Below, in pieces: positions 34,901 through 43,136 of a stretch of 43,253 bases of DNA. Location: positions 1 through 43,253 of the forward strand of contig DVMH01000017.1 of NCBI GenBank assembly GCA_018715045.1, in the 5' to 3' direction. Below the pieces are notes generated by a model. It was not told where the DNA came from. It did no database searches and was given only the letters and a program-made list of their open reading frames with translations. A program made the position numbers and the translations under genes. Numbering within the stretch: position 1 is the stretch's first letter; each line of letters begins with the position of its first letter. The stretch is from Candidatus Avidehalobacter gallistercoris. Its GTDB lineage: Bacteria > Bacillota > Dehalobacteriia > UBA4068 > UBA4997.

Positions 34901-35639
34901 CAAAGTACAGCTTTTTGAGACCGAGGACGGCAAGCGTGGTGTGCGTATCCTGAACGTGACGAATGGTGAGCCGGAGGCTGAATATCAGGTGCCATATGGC
35001 TCTAAGCTGGCAGTGACTGACGGCGAGATTATCGAGGCCGGCGCTGAGATTACCGAGGGTTCTATCTACCCGAACGAGCTTTTGGAGGTGTGTGGCGTAC
35101 AGGGCGTGCAGATGTATCTTTTGCAGGAAGTGCAGAAAGTTTATCGTATGCAGGGCGTTGATATCAACGACAAGCATATCGAGGTCATGGTGCGCCAGAT
35201 GCTAAAGAAAGTGAAAGTGGAAGACGCGGGCGATACCAATCTGCTGCCCGGTGTTTATGTGGATAAATTTGAATTTGCTGAGGCGAACGAGCGGGCTGTG
35301 GCTGAGGGCAAGGAGCCTGCTACCTATACTGACGTGCTGCTTGGTATCACCAAGGCGTCGTTAGCGACGGATTCGTTCCTGTCGGCGGCCTCGTTCCAAG
35401 AGACAACGCGCGTTCTAACCGACGCGGCTATCAAGGGCAAGCAGGATCCGCTGCTGGGTCTGAAAGAGAATGTGATCATTGGCAAACTGATTCCGGCTGG
35501 TACGGGCGTGGCGTCCAGACATAAATATGATCTGCACAACGCTGATGCGTCAGTCAGTATGCCGGAGCTGGAGGGCTTTTCGGCCGTGTCTGAGACGGAG
35601 CCGGGAACTCCGGTTGAGGTTCCAGGTGAGGATGCATAA
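31986..35639 (+). CDS. rpoC: DNA-directed RNA polymerase subunit beta'
   Basis: The beta' subunit holds the catalytic magnesium. The 1217-residue protein has the N-terminal zinc ribbon ([20 protein letters not shown]), the clamp, the lid/rudder region, and the invariant active-site loop [15 protein letters not shown]. The bridge helix and trigger-loop regions follow ([48 protein letters not shown]). The second zinc site uses the Cys of DCGDTEG with [11 protein letters not shown]. Length is that of the Bacillota form without large insertions. The ATG at 31986 lies eight bases after GGGGGAG; an in-frame upstream ORF extension from 31956 runs through that site. Two tandem terminators follow, so the unit is rpoB-rpoC only. 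Confidence 0.97.
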   Translation: MEEKTMESHQHGLDANRFDRMQIKMASPEQILEWSYGEVKKPETINYRTLKPERDGLFCERIFGPTRDWECHCGKYKRIRYKGVVCDRCGVEVTRAKVRRERMGHIQLAAPVSHIWYFKGIPSRMGLLLNISPRVLEKVLYFVSYIVLDPGDTDLEFKQVLSEQEYREARDQYGDRFDAGMGAESIKKILQGVDLQALDEELRAELKEVSGQRKVKAIRRLEVVEAFLQSGNKPEWMILDVVPVIPPELRPMVQLDGGRFATSDLNDLYRRVINRNNRLRRLLDLGAPDIIVRNEKRMLQEAVDALIDNGRRGRPVVGPGNRPLKSLSDLLKGKQGRFRQNLLGKRVDYSGRSVIVVGPELKMHQCGLPKEMALELFKPFVMKRLVHDGMAQNIKNAKRMVERVRPEVWDVLEDVIKEHPVLLNRAPTLHRLGIQAFEPILVEGRALKLHPLVCTAYNADFDGDQMAVHVPLSAEAQAEARVLMLSSNNILNPKDGRPVASPTQDMVLGSYYLTIIRDTNKYEPGKAHVYSGFNEAYRSYVNGDLDMHDWIEIPKPEEWDTVWIDKDTEIPFPKDEHGRYKRLVTSLGRLIFNYEIPMSREMGFYNIECGKKMLGVLVDRCYRRQGISKTAEFLDGIKAVGYKYSTKAGITVGVGDILIPPEKAEIMANAEKEVLVIEDQYEMGLITEEERYRSVIKIWEGATDDVTSHLMDSLDPFNPIFMMANSGARGNVQQIRQLAGLRGLMADTTGRIIDLPIKANFREGLSVLEFFISAHGARKGLADTALRTADSGYLTRRLVDVAQDVIVREHDCGDTEGIWVKEIKGIEKLSERIEGRYLNQDIINKETGEVIAHRDTLVDMALADKIVDYLNTLPEVEQQVNIRSVLTCHTQHGVCSKCYGRNLATGGHVDIGEAVGTIAAQSIGEPGTQLTMRTFHTGGIAGGDITQGLPRVEEIFEARKPKGQCLIAKEDGKVQLFETEDGKRGVRILNVTNGEPEAEYQVPYGSKLAVTDGEIIEAGAEITEGSIYPNELLEVCGVQGVQMYLLQEVQKVYRMQGVDINDKHIEVMVRQMLKKVKVEDAGDTNLLPGVYVDKFEFAEANERAVAEGKEPATYTDVLLGITKASLATDSFLSAASFQETTRVLTDAAIKGKQDPLLGLKENVIIGKLIPAGTGVASRHKYDLHNADASVSMPELEGFSAVSETEPGTPVEVPGEDA

Positions 35640-35661
35640 GTCTTAATCAATATAACGAAAT

Positions 35662-35698
35662 AAAAGCATAGGAACATATGTTGTTCCTATGCTTTTTG
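35662..35698 (+). terminator. First terminator after rpoC
   Basis: AAAAGCATAGGAAC (35662-35675) is perfectly complementary to GTTCCTATGCTTTT (35683-35696), loop ATATGTT, with a T-run of five. It should work on both strands. Confidence 0.9.
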
Positions 35699-35719
35699 GT
35701 AAAACTGAAAAGAAAAAGG

Positions 35720-35748
35720 AGAGGAAGGCGAGAGCTTTCCTCTTTTTT
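35720..35748 (+). terminator. Second, tandem terminator after rpoC
   Basis: AGAGGAAGGC (35720-35729) pairs with GCTTTCCTCT (35734-35743), ten pairs with one G-U and loop GAGA, followed by six T. Tandem terminators after rpoC insulate the following gene. Confidence 0.85.
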
Positions 35749-35834
35749 ATTAAATTTTGCGGCGGCTTGCCTAATTGCCTTGTATATGCTAAAATTGGGA
35801 TATAAATAATTGTAAATTTGCGGAGGTGTTTAGT

Positions 35835-36584
35835 ATGCGGTTTCGAGGAGTTTGTTTGGCGCTGTTGTTGGCGGCAGCTTTGCTGCTTGGCGGCTGCGGC
35901 GAATACAGGGACGATATTAAGCAGATCAACGCGGGGGTAACGGCGCTGAGTGATCTGACAAGCGGGCGTATCACTGTGACAACTGATGTACAGGCGGAGG
36001 GGGGCGTTATTTCGCTCTATGACAGCGCATATGTGTCGGACTATCGCTACCAAATCGACGTTAAAACATTTAACTATGCGGTGGAGAAACGCGATATGGA
36101 CGGAGACCTGTTGGAAGCCCCCTATAAGGTTATCAATGCGCACAAATATGATTTGACCACTGGGGCGGAGGACGAAACATATGAGGGCAAGATTGGTGAT
36201 TTCCCGGATTTGCTGGCGTTCTTCTTCGGTGCGGGCTTGAAAGGCGGCTATGTGGGCAGCGTGGAGCCGCTTACCGATGAAACGCATCCCGACTGGAAAG
36301 GTTTCCATGTGATTAAGAGCGAGAAGTATATTGAGCGGGTGAACAGCAGCCGGGATAAGGATGGTGCGGACGGCATTATGCTTTCCAGCTATGTAGATTA
36401 CTGGCTGGACGCGGCAGGTGTGCTGGTGCGTATGGACTATGTGAGCCGCGACGCCGTGACGCAGGTTGTGGGTGCGGATGAGAACGGCGAGGGTGGCGAA
36501 ACGCTGGAGGATACTATCAATCAGAAGTATACTTTTGAGTTGATGGATTATAATGACCCGGAGATTTTTGCGGGGATAGAGTGA
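35835..36584 (+). CDS. Putative lipoprotein of unknown function
   Basis: The 249-residue protein has a lipoprotein signal with lipobox LGGC (Cys about 22). The mature part is acidic and beta-rich, with alternating patterns such as GRITVTTDVQ, YRYQIDVKTFNYAVEKRD and SYVDYWLDAAGVLVRMDYVS. That layout recalls LolA/LppX-like lipoprotein folds, but no diagnostic motif proves it. The ATG at 35835 follows GGAGGTG by six bases; a TATAAA at 35801 may be its -10. It lies alone between the rpoBC terminators and a bidirectional terminator, so it is a monocistronic gene inserted between rpoC and the str operon. Confidence 0.65.
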   Translation: MRFRGVCLALLLAAALLLGGCGEYRDDIKQINAGVTALSDLTSGRITVTTDVQAEGGVISLYDSAYVSDYRYQIDVKTFNYAVEKRDMDGDLLEAPYKVINAHKYDLTTGAEDETYEGKIGDFPDLLAFFFGAGLKGGYVGSVEPLTDETHPDWKGFHVIKSEKYIERVNSSRDKDGADGIMLSSYVDYWLDAAGVLVRMDYVSRDAVTQVVGADENGEGGETLEDTINQKYTFELMDYNDPEIFAGIE

Positions 36585-36600
36585 TTATATGGCCAAAATT

Positions 36601-36661
36601 CATAACCAGGTGTCATGACCTGCCGGTTGCTCATGTGAGGTAAATGGCACATAAGAACCGG
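36601..36661. repeat. Palindromic intergenic repeat, copy A
   Basis: CATAACC then CAGGTGTCATGACCTG (itself palindromic, CAGGT/ACCTG), followed by a stem CCGGTT/AACCGG (36623-36628 with 36656-36661) enclosing ATGTG/CACAT. It shares the GTGT-x-x-TGACCTGC core with the copies at 39045 and 39482. Confidence 0.5.
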
Positions 36662-36690
36662 ACTGGCAACTTTCCGCCATTTCATAGCTG

Positions 36691-36730
36691 AAAAAATACC
36701 GAAGCATATTAAATGTTTCGGTATTTTTTT
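36691..36730. terminator. Bidirectional terminator between lipoprotein and XRE regulator
   Basis: AAAAAATACCGAAGCAT (36691-36707) pairs over 17 positions with 36713-36729, flanked by A-run and T-run, so it can end transcription from both converging genes. Confidence 0.85.
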
Positions 36731-36739
36731 ATCTCAATA

Positions 36740-37288
36740 TCAGTTGTAATAGATAATCATACTTAGGAAAGCGTCTTTGCTGCCTGTATTGCGGTAAGAA
36801 TGCGGTACGTCAGCCATAAAACGAATAGAATCTCCAGCATTTAAAAGAAACGTCTCCGGTCCGGCCGTGATTTCCACTTGCCCTGAAAATACAGTTATAT
36901 ATTCCTCTGCTCCGGCCAGATGTGGGTGCGCGTTTAATAAACCGTCAACTTTGATATGAATACGATAAGTTTCAAATGATTTATTTTCCTGAAAAGGAAA
37001 AACAGGATAGTTGACGTATTTGCCTTCATCCTCTGTAAGTGGGGTAATGTCTTTTGCACGAATCACAAAAGCATCTTTCTTATGATGTTCAATTAAAGAT
37101 GTGAAAGAAACTTTGTAACCATTGGCAATTTTCCATAGAACGGAGATTGTTGGGTTGACTTCTCCCTTTTCGATTTGGGCAAGCATACTTCTCGAAACAT
37201 TGGTTAATTTTGCAGCTTCTTCTAAAGTAAGACCTTTACGGGCTCTCAAAGTTTTGATGTTTCCGGCAATAAGTTTTGAAATTTCCAT
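36740..37288 (-). CDS. XRE-family transcriptional regulator with C-terminal cupin domain
   Basis: The 182-residue protein has an N-terminal helix-turn-helix (about 9-62; LRARKGLTLEEAAKLTNVSR with recognition helix SMLAQIEKGEVNPTISVLWKIA) and a C-terminal cupin-2 barrel (about 105-178; NAHPHLAGAEEYITVFSGQ and LNAGDSIRFMADVPHSYRN). Such fusions are one-component regulators that sense small molecules, for example of amino-acid or polyamine metabolism. The ATG at 37288 has AGGAGC upstream; a longer frame from 37345 crosses the probable operator. It is divergent from the GNAT gene, with two copies of a 13-base repeat between them. Base use is clearly more AT-rich than in the flanking genes, suggesting acquisition by transfer. 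Confidence 0.88.
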   Translation of the reverse strand: MEISKLIAGNIKTLRARKGLTLEEAAKLTNVSRSMLAQIEKGEVNPTISVLWKIANGYKVSFTSLIEHHKKDAFVIRAKDITPLTEDEGKYVNYPVFPFQENKSFETYRIHIKVDGLLNAHPHLAGAEEYITVFSGQVEITAGPETFLLNAGDSIRFMADVPHSYRNTGSKDAFLSMIIYYN

Positions 37289-37306
37289 TATAATTGCTCC
37301 TATTGA

Positions 37307-37355
37307 CAATATACAGGAACTCTGATATGATAACTCTGGCTCCAATATACAGGAA
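37307..37355. promoter_or_regulatory. Direct repeats, candidate operator of the XRE-cupin regulator
   Basis: CAATATACAGGAA occurs exactly at 37307-37319 and 37343-37355, 36 bases apart start to start, in the 199-base divergent gap. Position just upstream of the regulator start and the near-integral helical spacing suggest an autoregulatory operator. Promoter hexamers here are weak; TTATCC-17-TATAAG near 37420-37448 is a possible GNAT promoter. Confidence 0.45.
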
Positions 37356-37487
37356 TTACATACAATATATCATCATAAAAAAGAATCGTCAATCCCGAGA
37401 ATAATAAAAATTCGGTTTATTATCCGAAGATAGAGTGTTAGATATAAGATTGAGAAATAAAAATCGGATGATTGGGGAGGAAATAGG

Positions 37488-38033
37488 ATGTATTTACTCG
37501 AATTAGCAAAGTTAAAAGATATAGCAAAATGTTACGCTATTATTAAAGCCGCGAAAGAGTTTCAAAGGGAACAAGGCTTTATCCAATGGACAGATGATTA
37601 TCCAAATGAAACTACTGTTCTAAATGATGTGCAGAATGAAAAGGGGTATGTAATAATAGCTGATAGCGAGATTGCAGGGTATATGTGTATTGATTTTTCC
37701 GGAGAACCTGCCTATGAAAATATAGAAGGGAAATGGAATACAGAATTACCTTATGCAGTTATTCATCGTATGGCATTAAGTGAAAAATATAGAGGTAAAG
37801 GTTTGAGCAGTATTGCTTTTACCTTAGTTGAGGATCTCTGTATTTCAAAAGATGTAAAAAATATTCGCGTTGATACTGATTTTCAAAACAGACGGATGCA
37901 GCATATTTTAGATAAAGCCGGTTTTGCTAAATGCGGCGTAGTGATTTTTCAGGGCAGCGGAAAATTAGCATATGATAAAAAATTATCAAAAATAGCAAAG
38001 CCAGCCGGGCTGGCCAACAGTCAGGATAGATGA
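37488..38033 (+). CDS. GNAT family N-acetyltransferase
   Basis: GNAT enzymes move an acetyl group from acetyl-CoA to an amine. The 181-residue protein has the fold order of the family. The N-terminal part (about 1-60) contains KFQREQGFIQWTDDYPNETT-like sequence seen in small-molecule GNATs, a beta strand YVIIADSEIAGYMCIDF follows, and motif A is VIHRMALSEKYRGKGLSSIAF with the pyrophosphate loop R-G-K-G. The terminal part has IRVDTDFQNRRMQHILDKAGFAKCG. The ATG at 37488 follows GGGGAGG. It is AT-rich like the divergent XRE-cupin gene, so the two look like one acquired module. The substrate is unknown. The last 15 residues look like read-through beyond the domain. Confidence 0.85.
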   Translation: MYLLELAKLKDIAKCYAIIKAAKEFQREQGFIQWTDDYPNETTVLNDVQNEKGYVIIADSEIAGYMCIDFSGEPAYENIEGKWNTELPYAVIHRMALSEKYRGKGLSSIAFTLVEDLCISKDVKNIRVDTDFQNRRMQHILDKAGFAKCGVVIFQGSGKLAYDKKLSKIAKPAGLANSQDR

Positions 38034-38151
38034 TGCGCACCGTCGTTATACAAGATTCCACGTCAGAACAGGCAGCAGCAATACATAAGTGAAATATCTC
38101 CTGAACAACTGGCAGAAGAAGGAGCGCGTGTAACCTGAGGAGGGGAGTCTG

Positions 38152-39036
38152 ATGAAAAGGCTATTACTGATTTTGTTGGCGGCAGTACTGGTGCTTTCTG
38201 CTTGCGGCAACGGTGAGATGTCTGAGAATACGCAGGGGAGAACGGATGGCGAGCAAAGTATTTTGGCGGCGGCGCTGGCAGATTTGACATCGGTGGCAGA
38301 GTATAATTTTCAGAATGATAATTGCGAGAGTATGACTGTTCAGCCGGACGCTGAGCTGATAAAGGCGTTCTGGGATACGGCGCGAATGGAACTCTGGTTT
38401 CATCTGCCGGAGTTCGACGAGGGCGAGCAGCCCACTGATGTGCAGTCCTACTGGTTTCTGGTGCTGACGGACGATGTTGTTGGATTGGACGAAAATGGTT
38501 ATATGGTGAGCGAGCCGCGCTGGGCGGAGAATACCAGCGAAGAATACGGCTGGCAGGGTATGGCGGTTATTCCGAAAGAGGAAGTGGATAAGTTTGTTCA
38601 TAGACATTTCGGTGATGTGGCGCTGAAGCATACGGGCAGCGTGCATAAAATGTATGACTTTGATGGCGAGAACTATTATGCTCTGCCGGATTGCGGCTTT
38701 CCGCAGGTATATTACGGGCTGTCGGAATTGCTGCTTGAAAAAGGTGAGAACGGCCGAGTGGTTTATACTGCGCTGCTGGACGATTACAGGGATATAGGAT
38801 ATGGCGGCAAGGGGGACGCGGCGATAACGGCAGCTTATGGAGAACAGATCGATAACGGCAGCCTGACGATGGACGAAGCGGCGCTGCAAATGGTGCAGGA
38901 CGGGCAGACTGACGAATTTAAACTGTCTGGCAAACTGGAAGTCAGGTTTTATATTGACGAGAGCGGCGAGATTTTTTATCTGGCGGTGAGCCGACACTAT
39001 GATCCGGAGTACAGTTTGGCGGGTGGGGTTGCCTGA
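38152..39036 (+). CDS. Putative lipoprotein of unknown function
   Basis: The 294-residue protein has a lipoprotein signal with lipobox LSAC (Cys about 18), then a very acidic mature domain. I recognise no family. Features include a Trp/Tyr-rich central part (MELWFHLPEF, VQSYWFLVLTDDVVGL, YGWQGMAVIPKEEVDKFVHR) and a C-terminal strand pair (KLEVRFYIDESGEIFYLAVSRHY). The ATG at 38152 follows GAGGAGGGG. Base composition returns to that of the surrounding core genes. It ends just before repeat copy B. Extracytoplasmic location is well supported by the signal; any role is unknown. Confidence 0.65.
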   Translation: MKRLLLILLAAVLVLSACGNGEMSENTQGRTDGEQSILAAALADLTSVAEYNFQNDNCESMTVQPDAELIKAFWDTARMELWFHLPEFDEGEQPTDVQSYWFLVLTDDVVGLDENGYMVSEPRWAENTSEEYGWQGMAVIPKEEVDKFVHRHFGDVALKHTGSVHKMYDFDGENYYALPDCGFPQVYYGLSELLLEKGENGRVVYTALLDDYRDIGYGGKGDAAITAAYGEQIDNGSLTMDEAALQMVQDGQTDEFKLSGKLEVRFYIDESGEIFYLAVSRHYDPEYSLAGGVA

Positions 39037-39044
39037 GATATTTA

Positions 39045-39079
39045 GTCATAACGCTTAACCACGGCGTTATGACCTGCGC
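39045..39079. repeat. Palindromic intergenic repeat, copy B
   Basis: GTCATAACGC (39045-39054) is a perfect complement of GCGTTATGAC (39064-39073), loop TTAACCACG, followed by CTGCGC. CATAACGCTTAACC and TGACCTGCGC are shared exactly with copy C at 39482. Confidence 0.65.
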
Positions 39080-39157
39080 TTTGCTCCGCTCCGCTAAATC
39101 TGCGTATATTAATTATTATGACAAAAGGTGATAGCTGTTTGAAAGGAGTGGTAATGT

Positions 39158-39460
39158 ATGACTGTTAGTTTGGTTAAAAGATTATCGCTATTGGCGTGTA
39201 TATTGACACTGCCGCTGTCATTTATGGGGTATGGCCTGATTTGGTCGGCTGGCTGGCCGCCATTGTTTCTGTGCTATCTGTTGTTTATGCCGCTGATAAT
39301 TCTTTCGCTGCTGATTGTGGGCGGCGTTTGCAGACGACCCAGGCTGACGCTGGCGCTTTGCTGCGTGGGGATGGGTTTGTTCCTGTGCTATGCGGCGATT
39401 GCTTTAGCCTGCTGTTACGCATTGAATACAGGCTTAATATCGCCGATGGTTTGGGATTAA
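39158..39460 (+). CDS. Small membrane protein of unknown function
   Basis: The 100-residue protein is almost entirely hydrophobic, with about three transmembrane segments (about 7-28, 33-54 and 64-88) and a short Arg-rich cytoplasmic turn (CRRPRLT). No family is recognised. The ATG at 39158 follows AAGGAG by about nine bases. It is flanked on both sides by copies of the palindromic repeat. An overlapping frame at 39196 is a shadow. The ribosome binding site and hydrophobic pattern make it a likely gene, but it could be species-specific. Confidence 0.55.
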   Translation: MTVSLVKRLSLLACILTLPLSFMGYGLIWSAGWPPLFLCYLLFMPLIILSLLIVGGVCRRPRLTLALCCVGMGLFLCYAAIALACCYALNTGLISPMVWD

Positions 39461-39481
39461 TTATTTTTGCTTGATATAGTT

Positions 39482-39546
39482 AGCCATAACGCTTAACCCT
39501 GGTGTCGTGACCTGCGCGAAATCCGCCGGAATTAAGCGTTATGGCT
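39482..39546. repeat. Palindromic intergenic repeat, copy C (large inverted repeat)
   Basis: AGCCATAACGCTTAA (39482-39496) is a perfect 15-base complement of TTAAGCGTTATGGCT (39532-39546), enclosing 35 bases that contain the shared core GGTGTCGTGACCTGCGC. The element is about 65 bases and could form a cruciform or RNA hairpin. It is the most complete copy of the family. Confidence 0.7.
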
Positions 39547-39607
39547 TTGCTATGTACATTTGGATGTAATTTTTTTGTGAAATGGGGGTAAAATCCCATT
39601 AAAAATG

Positions 39608-39636
39608 TTGACAATGCGGGGTTGGCTTGGTAAAAT
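39608..39636 (+). promoter_or_regulatory. SigA-type promoter of the str operon
   Basis: A perfect TTGACA (39608-39613), a 17-base spacer and TAAAAT (39631-39636) precede the L7Ae-type gene by about 36 bases. It should drive L7Ae-rpsL-rpsG-fusA-tuf. Confidence 0.8.
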
Positions 39637-39671
39637 TATAAAGTACGCTATTCTGGGGGGTTAATGCAGAA

Positions 39672-39923
39672 ATGGATTTGGCTGGCTTGCGTACTGCAAA
39701 AAAACGCGTAGGCGTTAAGCAGACGATCAGAGCCCTGGAGGCTGATTCTGTGGCGTTGGTTTATCTTGCCGGAGATGCTGACCGGCAAGTGACCGCCGAG
39801 GTTATTGCGCTTTGTATCGTAAAAGATGTGGAAATTCGCCGCGTCGATACGAGGGCGGAGCTTGGCAGCGCCTGTGGCATTGATGTGGGGGCGGCGGTTG
39901 TGGCTGTCCTGAAGCAGCAATAG
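39672..39923 (+). CDS. L7Ae-family ribosomal/K-turn-binding protein (YbxF-like)
   Basis: YbxF-type proteins bind kink-turn RNA; in Bacillota the gene lies between rpoC and rpsL. The 83-residue protein has the L7Ae fold: an N-terminal helix and K-turn contact region (KKRVGVKQTIRALEADSVALVYLAGDAD), a central strand with the variable loop (VEIRRVDTRAELGSACGIDVGAAVVAVL) and a short C-terminus. The ATG at 39672 has GGGGGG eleven bases upstream, a poor site. It follows the operon promoter and precedes rpsL, its usual place, although rpoC is now 4 kb away. Confidence 0.88.
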   Translation: MDLAGLRTAKKRVGVKQTIRALEADSVALVYLAGDADRQVTAEVIALCIVKDVEIRRVDTRAELGSACGIDVGAAVVAVLKQQ

Positions 39924-40035
39924 CGCGCAAAAAAAGTTTTTTGGCAAATCGGTCGGGAACGGGCTGAGATGCCGCGGGTTGCTTTTTTAAATATCTTATT
40001 TCATTATCCGTTGGATAGGCTTGTGCGAAAAGGCT

Positions 40036-40057
40036 TAAGCTTGCCAACACAAGCTTA
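40036..40057 (+). promoter_or_regulatory. Hairpin upstream of the rpsL ribosome binding site
   Basis: TAAGCTTG (40036-40043) is a perfect complement of CAAGCTTA (40050-40057), loop CCAACA, ending 11 bases before AAGGAGGTGG. There is no T-run. It may protect or control translation of rpsL. Confidence 0.35.
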
Positions 40058-40082
40058 TGTAATGGGGAAGGAGGTGGCGGTT

Positions 40083-40469
40083 TTGCCTACAATCAGTCAG
40101 TTAGTTAGAAAAGGTCGCCAGAGTGTGGATAAAAAGTCTACCGCGCCGGCATTGAAAGAATGTCCTCAGAAGAGAGGCGTTTGCACCAGAGTTTACACCA
40201 CTACGCCCAAAAAGCCGAACTCGGCTCTGCGTAAGGTGGCTCGTGTCCGTCTGACCAACAACATCGAAGTTACCGCATATATTCCCGGTATTGGCCATAA
40301 CCTGCAGGAGCACAGCGTGGTTCTGGTACGCGGCGGCCGTGTGAAAGACTTGCCTGGCGTGCGTTATCACGTGGTACGCGGCGCGTTGGATGCAGCCGGC
40401 GTTACCGGCCGTATGCAGGCTCGCTCTAAGTATGGCGCAAAGCGTCCTAAGGGCGGCGCCAAGAAGTAA
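40083..40469 (+). CDS. rpsL: 30S ribosomal protein S12
   Basis: S12 sits at the decoding centre and affects fidelity. The 128-residue protein begins [19 protein letters not shown] and contains the streptomycin-related loops [17 protein letters not shown] and [26 protein letters not shown], with susceptible-type Lys residues at both usual resistance positions. The basic end is [18 protein letters not shown] at 40083, six bases after AGGAGGTG (40069-40076), gives the family N-terminus; an in-frame upstream start at 39969 would add 38 unrelated residues. Second gene of the str operon. Confidence 0.96.
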   Translation: MPTISQLVRKGRQSVDKKSTAPALKECPQKRGVCTRVYTTTPKKPNSALRKVARVRLTNNIEVTAYIPGIGHNLQEHSVVLVRGGRVKDLPGVRYHVVRGALDAAGVTGRMQARSKYGAKRPKGGAKK

Positions 40470-40506
40470 TAACCGGACACGGGAAATTATATAAGGAGGA
40501 AACAAG

Positions 40507-40977
40507 ATGTCTAGACGTGGACGTGCGCCAAAAATGGACATTCTGCCGGATCCGGTCTATAACAGCGTTATCCTGACCAAATTCATCAATCAGGTTATGC
40601 TGGACGGCAAAAAGGGCGTGGCAGAAAGAATTGTTTACGGCGCTTTCGATATTATTAAAGATAAAACCGGCAAAGACCCGATGGAGGTTTTTGACGAGGC
40701 TATGAAAAACGTTATGCCGGTGCTGGAAGTTAAGGCTCGCCGTGTGGGCGGCGCGAACTATCAGGTGCCGGTGGAAGTGCGGCCGGAACGCCGCCAGACG
40801 CTTGGTATCCGCTGGCTGGTTATGAACACCAGAAAGCGCGGCGGTAAATCCATGCAGGAGAAGCTGGCCGCCGAATTGATGGATGCTGCCAACAATGTGG
40901 GCGCGTCTGTTAAGAAGCGTGAAGATACCCATAAGATGGCTGAGGCCAACAGAGCTTTTGCTCATTACCGTTGGTAA
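40507..40977 (+). CDS. rpsG: 30S ribosomal protein S7
   Basis: S7 nucleates assembly of the 30S head and contacts E-site tRNA. The 156-residue protein is exactly the usual length: [19 protein letters not shown], then VTK-like core [57 protein letters not shown], and the end [20 protein letters not shown]. The ATG follows AAGGAGG. It sits 37 bases after rpsL and 27 bases before fusA. S7 is the str-operon repressor in E. coli; no clear S7 site was seen in the rpsL-rpsG gap. Confidence 0.97.
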   Translation: MSRRGRAPKMDILPDPVYNSVILTKFINQVMLDGKKGVAERIVYGAFDIIKDKTGKDPMEVFDEAMKNVMPVLEVKARRVGGANYQVPVEVRPERRQTLGIRWLVMNTRKRGGKSMQEKLAAELMDAANNVGASVKKREDTHKMAEANRAFAHYRW

Positions 40978-41004
40978 GCCAGACGCGAATTTTTGGAGGA
41001 AAAA

Positions 41005-43083
41005 ATGCCAAGACAGAATTCTTTGGAAAACACCAGAAACATTGGTATTATGGCGCATATCGACGCTGGCAAGACTACCACGACCGAGCGCATTTTGTTC
41101 TATACCAACAAAGTGCATAAGATCGGCGAGGTGCATGACGGCGGCGCGACTATGGACTGGATGGTACAGGAACAGGAACGCGGTATTACCATTACTTCAG
41201 CTACTACCACTTGCTTCTGGAAGAATAACCGTATCAACATCATTGATACGCCCGGCCACGTTGACTTCACGGTAGAGGTCGAACGTTCGCTTCGAGTGCT
41301 GGACGGCGCGGTGGCGGTGTTCTGCTCTGTTGGCGGCGTTGAACCGCAGTCTGAGACCGTTTGGCGTCAGGCTGACCGTTACGGCGTGCCTCGTATCGCA
41401 TATATTAACAAAATGGACAGAACCGGCGCCGATTTTATGCGCGGCGTCAATATGATTAAGGAAAGATTGGGCGCTAATCCGATCCCGATTCAGCTGCCTA
41501 TCGGCGCTGAGGATAAGTTTATCGGTATCGTTGACTTGGTAACCATGCGCGCTGAGATCTATAAGGACGACATCGGCAAGGTCATCGAGGAAACTGAGGT
41601 TCCCGCCGAGATGATGGATATGGCGCTGGAATACCGTGAAAAAATGGTGGAAGCCGCTGCTGAGAGCGACGAAGACCTGATGATGAAGTATTTGGAAGGC
41701 GAGGAGCTTACTAACGACGAAATCAAGATGGGTCTTCGCAAGGGCACTATTGGAGTAACTCTGACCCCCGTACTCTGCGGTTCATCCTTTAAGAATAAAG
41801 GCGTGCAGATGCTGCTGGATGCGGTTGTCGATTATTTGCCCTCTCCGGTTGATGTACCGGATATCACCGGTATCGACCCTGAAACCGGTGAGGAGGATTC
41901 CCGCCCCAGCTCTGACGACGCTCCGTTTGCGGCGTTAGCTTTCAAGGTTATGACCGACCCGTTTGTGGGTAAGCTGACGTATTTCCGTGTATATTCCGGT
42001 ACGCTGAAAGCCGGTTCCTATGTGTATAACTCTACCAAGGGCAAGAAAGAGCGTGTAGGCCGTTTGTTGCAGATGCACGCCAACGCGCGAGAAGAGGTGC
42101 AGGAAGTTCATGCCGGTGATATCGTCGCCGGTATCGGCTTCAAGGATACCACCACCGGCGACTCGCTCTGTGACGAGAACCATGAGATTATTCTGGAATC
42201 AATGGAGTTCCCGGAACCGGTTATTGACGTAGCTATTGAGCCCAAGACGGTGGCCGATCAGGAGAAGATGGGCATTGCTTTGGCTAAGCTGGCCGAGGAA
42301 GATCCTACCTTTAAAGTGCACACTGATACTGAGACTGGTCAGACTATTATCGCTGGTATGGGTGAGCTGCATTTGGAAATTATTGTTGACCGCCTGCTTC
42401 GCGAGTTCAAGGTGGAAGCCAATGTCGGTCAGCCGCAGGTTGCCTATAAAGAGACCATTCGCAGCAAAGTTACCGGCGTTGGCAAGCATGTTAAGCAGTC
42501 CGGCGGTCACGGCCAGTACGGTCACTGCGTGGTGGAATTCGAGCCTACCGAACCAGGCCAGGGCTTTGTATTTGAGAACAAGATCGTCGGCGGCGTTGTG
42601 CCGAAAGAATTTATTGGGCCGATCGAGGCCGGTATTAAGGAAGCCATGCTTTCCGGTTTGCTGGCTGGCTATGAGGTTGTTGACATTAAAGCCACGCTGG
42701 TTGACGGCTCTTACCACGAGGTCGACTCCTCCGAAGTGGCGTTTAAGATCGCCGGTTCGCTGGCATTCAAGGATGGCTGCTCCAAGGCCAACCCTGTATT
42801 GTTGGAGCCTGTCTTCAAGGTAGAGGTTGTGGTTCCGGAAGATTATATGGGCGAGGTTATGGGCAACGTTAGCTCTCGCCGCGGTCGTATCGAGGGTATG
42901 GAGGGGCGTAACGGTTTGCAGGCTATCCGCGCGATGGTTCCGCTGGCCGAGATGTTTGGCTATGCCACCGATCTGCGTTCCCGCACACAGGGGCGCGGCA
43001 CCTATACCATGCAGTTCTCGCACTTTGAAGAAGTGCCGAAGAACGTAGCCGAGACGATCATTGAGAAGCGTAAGGGCTATTAA
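41005..43083 (+). CDS. fusA: Translation elongation factor G
   Basis: EF-G drives ribosomal translocation using GTP. The 692-residue protein is the standard length. G1 is [17 protein letters not shown], the switch I region has [12 protein letters not shown]3 is [17 protein letters not shown] and G4 is [12 protein letters not shown]. Domains II-V follow, with [14 protein letters not shown] and [13 protein letters not shown] in domains III-IV and the domain V end [17 protein letters not shown]. The ATG at 41005 has TTGGAGGA upstream; an in-frame TTG at 40993 lies inside that site and is rejected. Fusidic-acid-site residues were not examined. Confidence 0.97.
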   Translation: MPRQNSLENTRNIGIMAHIDAGKTTTTERILFYTNKVHKIGEVHDGGATMDWMVQEQERGITITSATTTCFWKNNRINIIDTPGHVDFTVEVERSLRVLDGAVAVFCSVGGVEPQSETVWRQADRYGVPRIAYINKMDRTGADFMRGVNMIKERLGANPIPIQLPIGAEDKFIGIVDLVTMRAEIYKDDIGKVIEETEVPAEMMDMALEYREKMVEAAAESDEDLMMKYLEGEELTNDEIKMGLRKGTIGVTLTPVLCGSSFKNKGVQMLLDAVVDYLPSPVDVPDITGIDPETGEEDSRPSSDDAPFAALAFKVMTDPFVGKLTYFRVYSGTLKAGSYVYNSTKGKKERVGRLLQMHANAREEVQEVHAGDIVAGIGFKDTTTGDSLCDENHEIILESMEFPEPVIDVAIEPKTVADQEKMGIALAKLAEEDPTFKVHTDTETGQTIIAGMGELHLEIIVDRLLREFKVEANVGQPQVAYKETIRSKVTGVGKHVKQSGGHGQYGHCVVEFEPTEPGQGFVFENKIVGGVVPKEFIGPIEAGIKEAMLSGLLAGYEVVDIKATLVDGSYHEVDSSEVAFKIAGSLAFKDGCSKANPVLLEPVFKVEVVVPEDYMGEVMGNVSSRRGRIEGMEGRNGLQAIRAMVPLAEMFGYATDLRSRTQGRGTYTMQFSHFEEVPKNVAETIIEKRKGY

Positions 43084-43136
43084 ACTGGATTACAAAACTT
43101 TTAGTTTAAAAATACAACAATCATGGAGGAAGAAAA

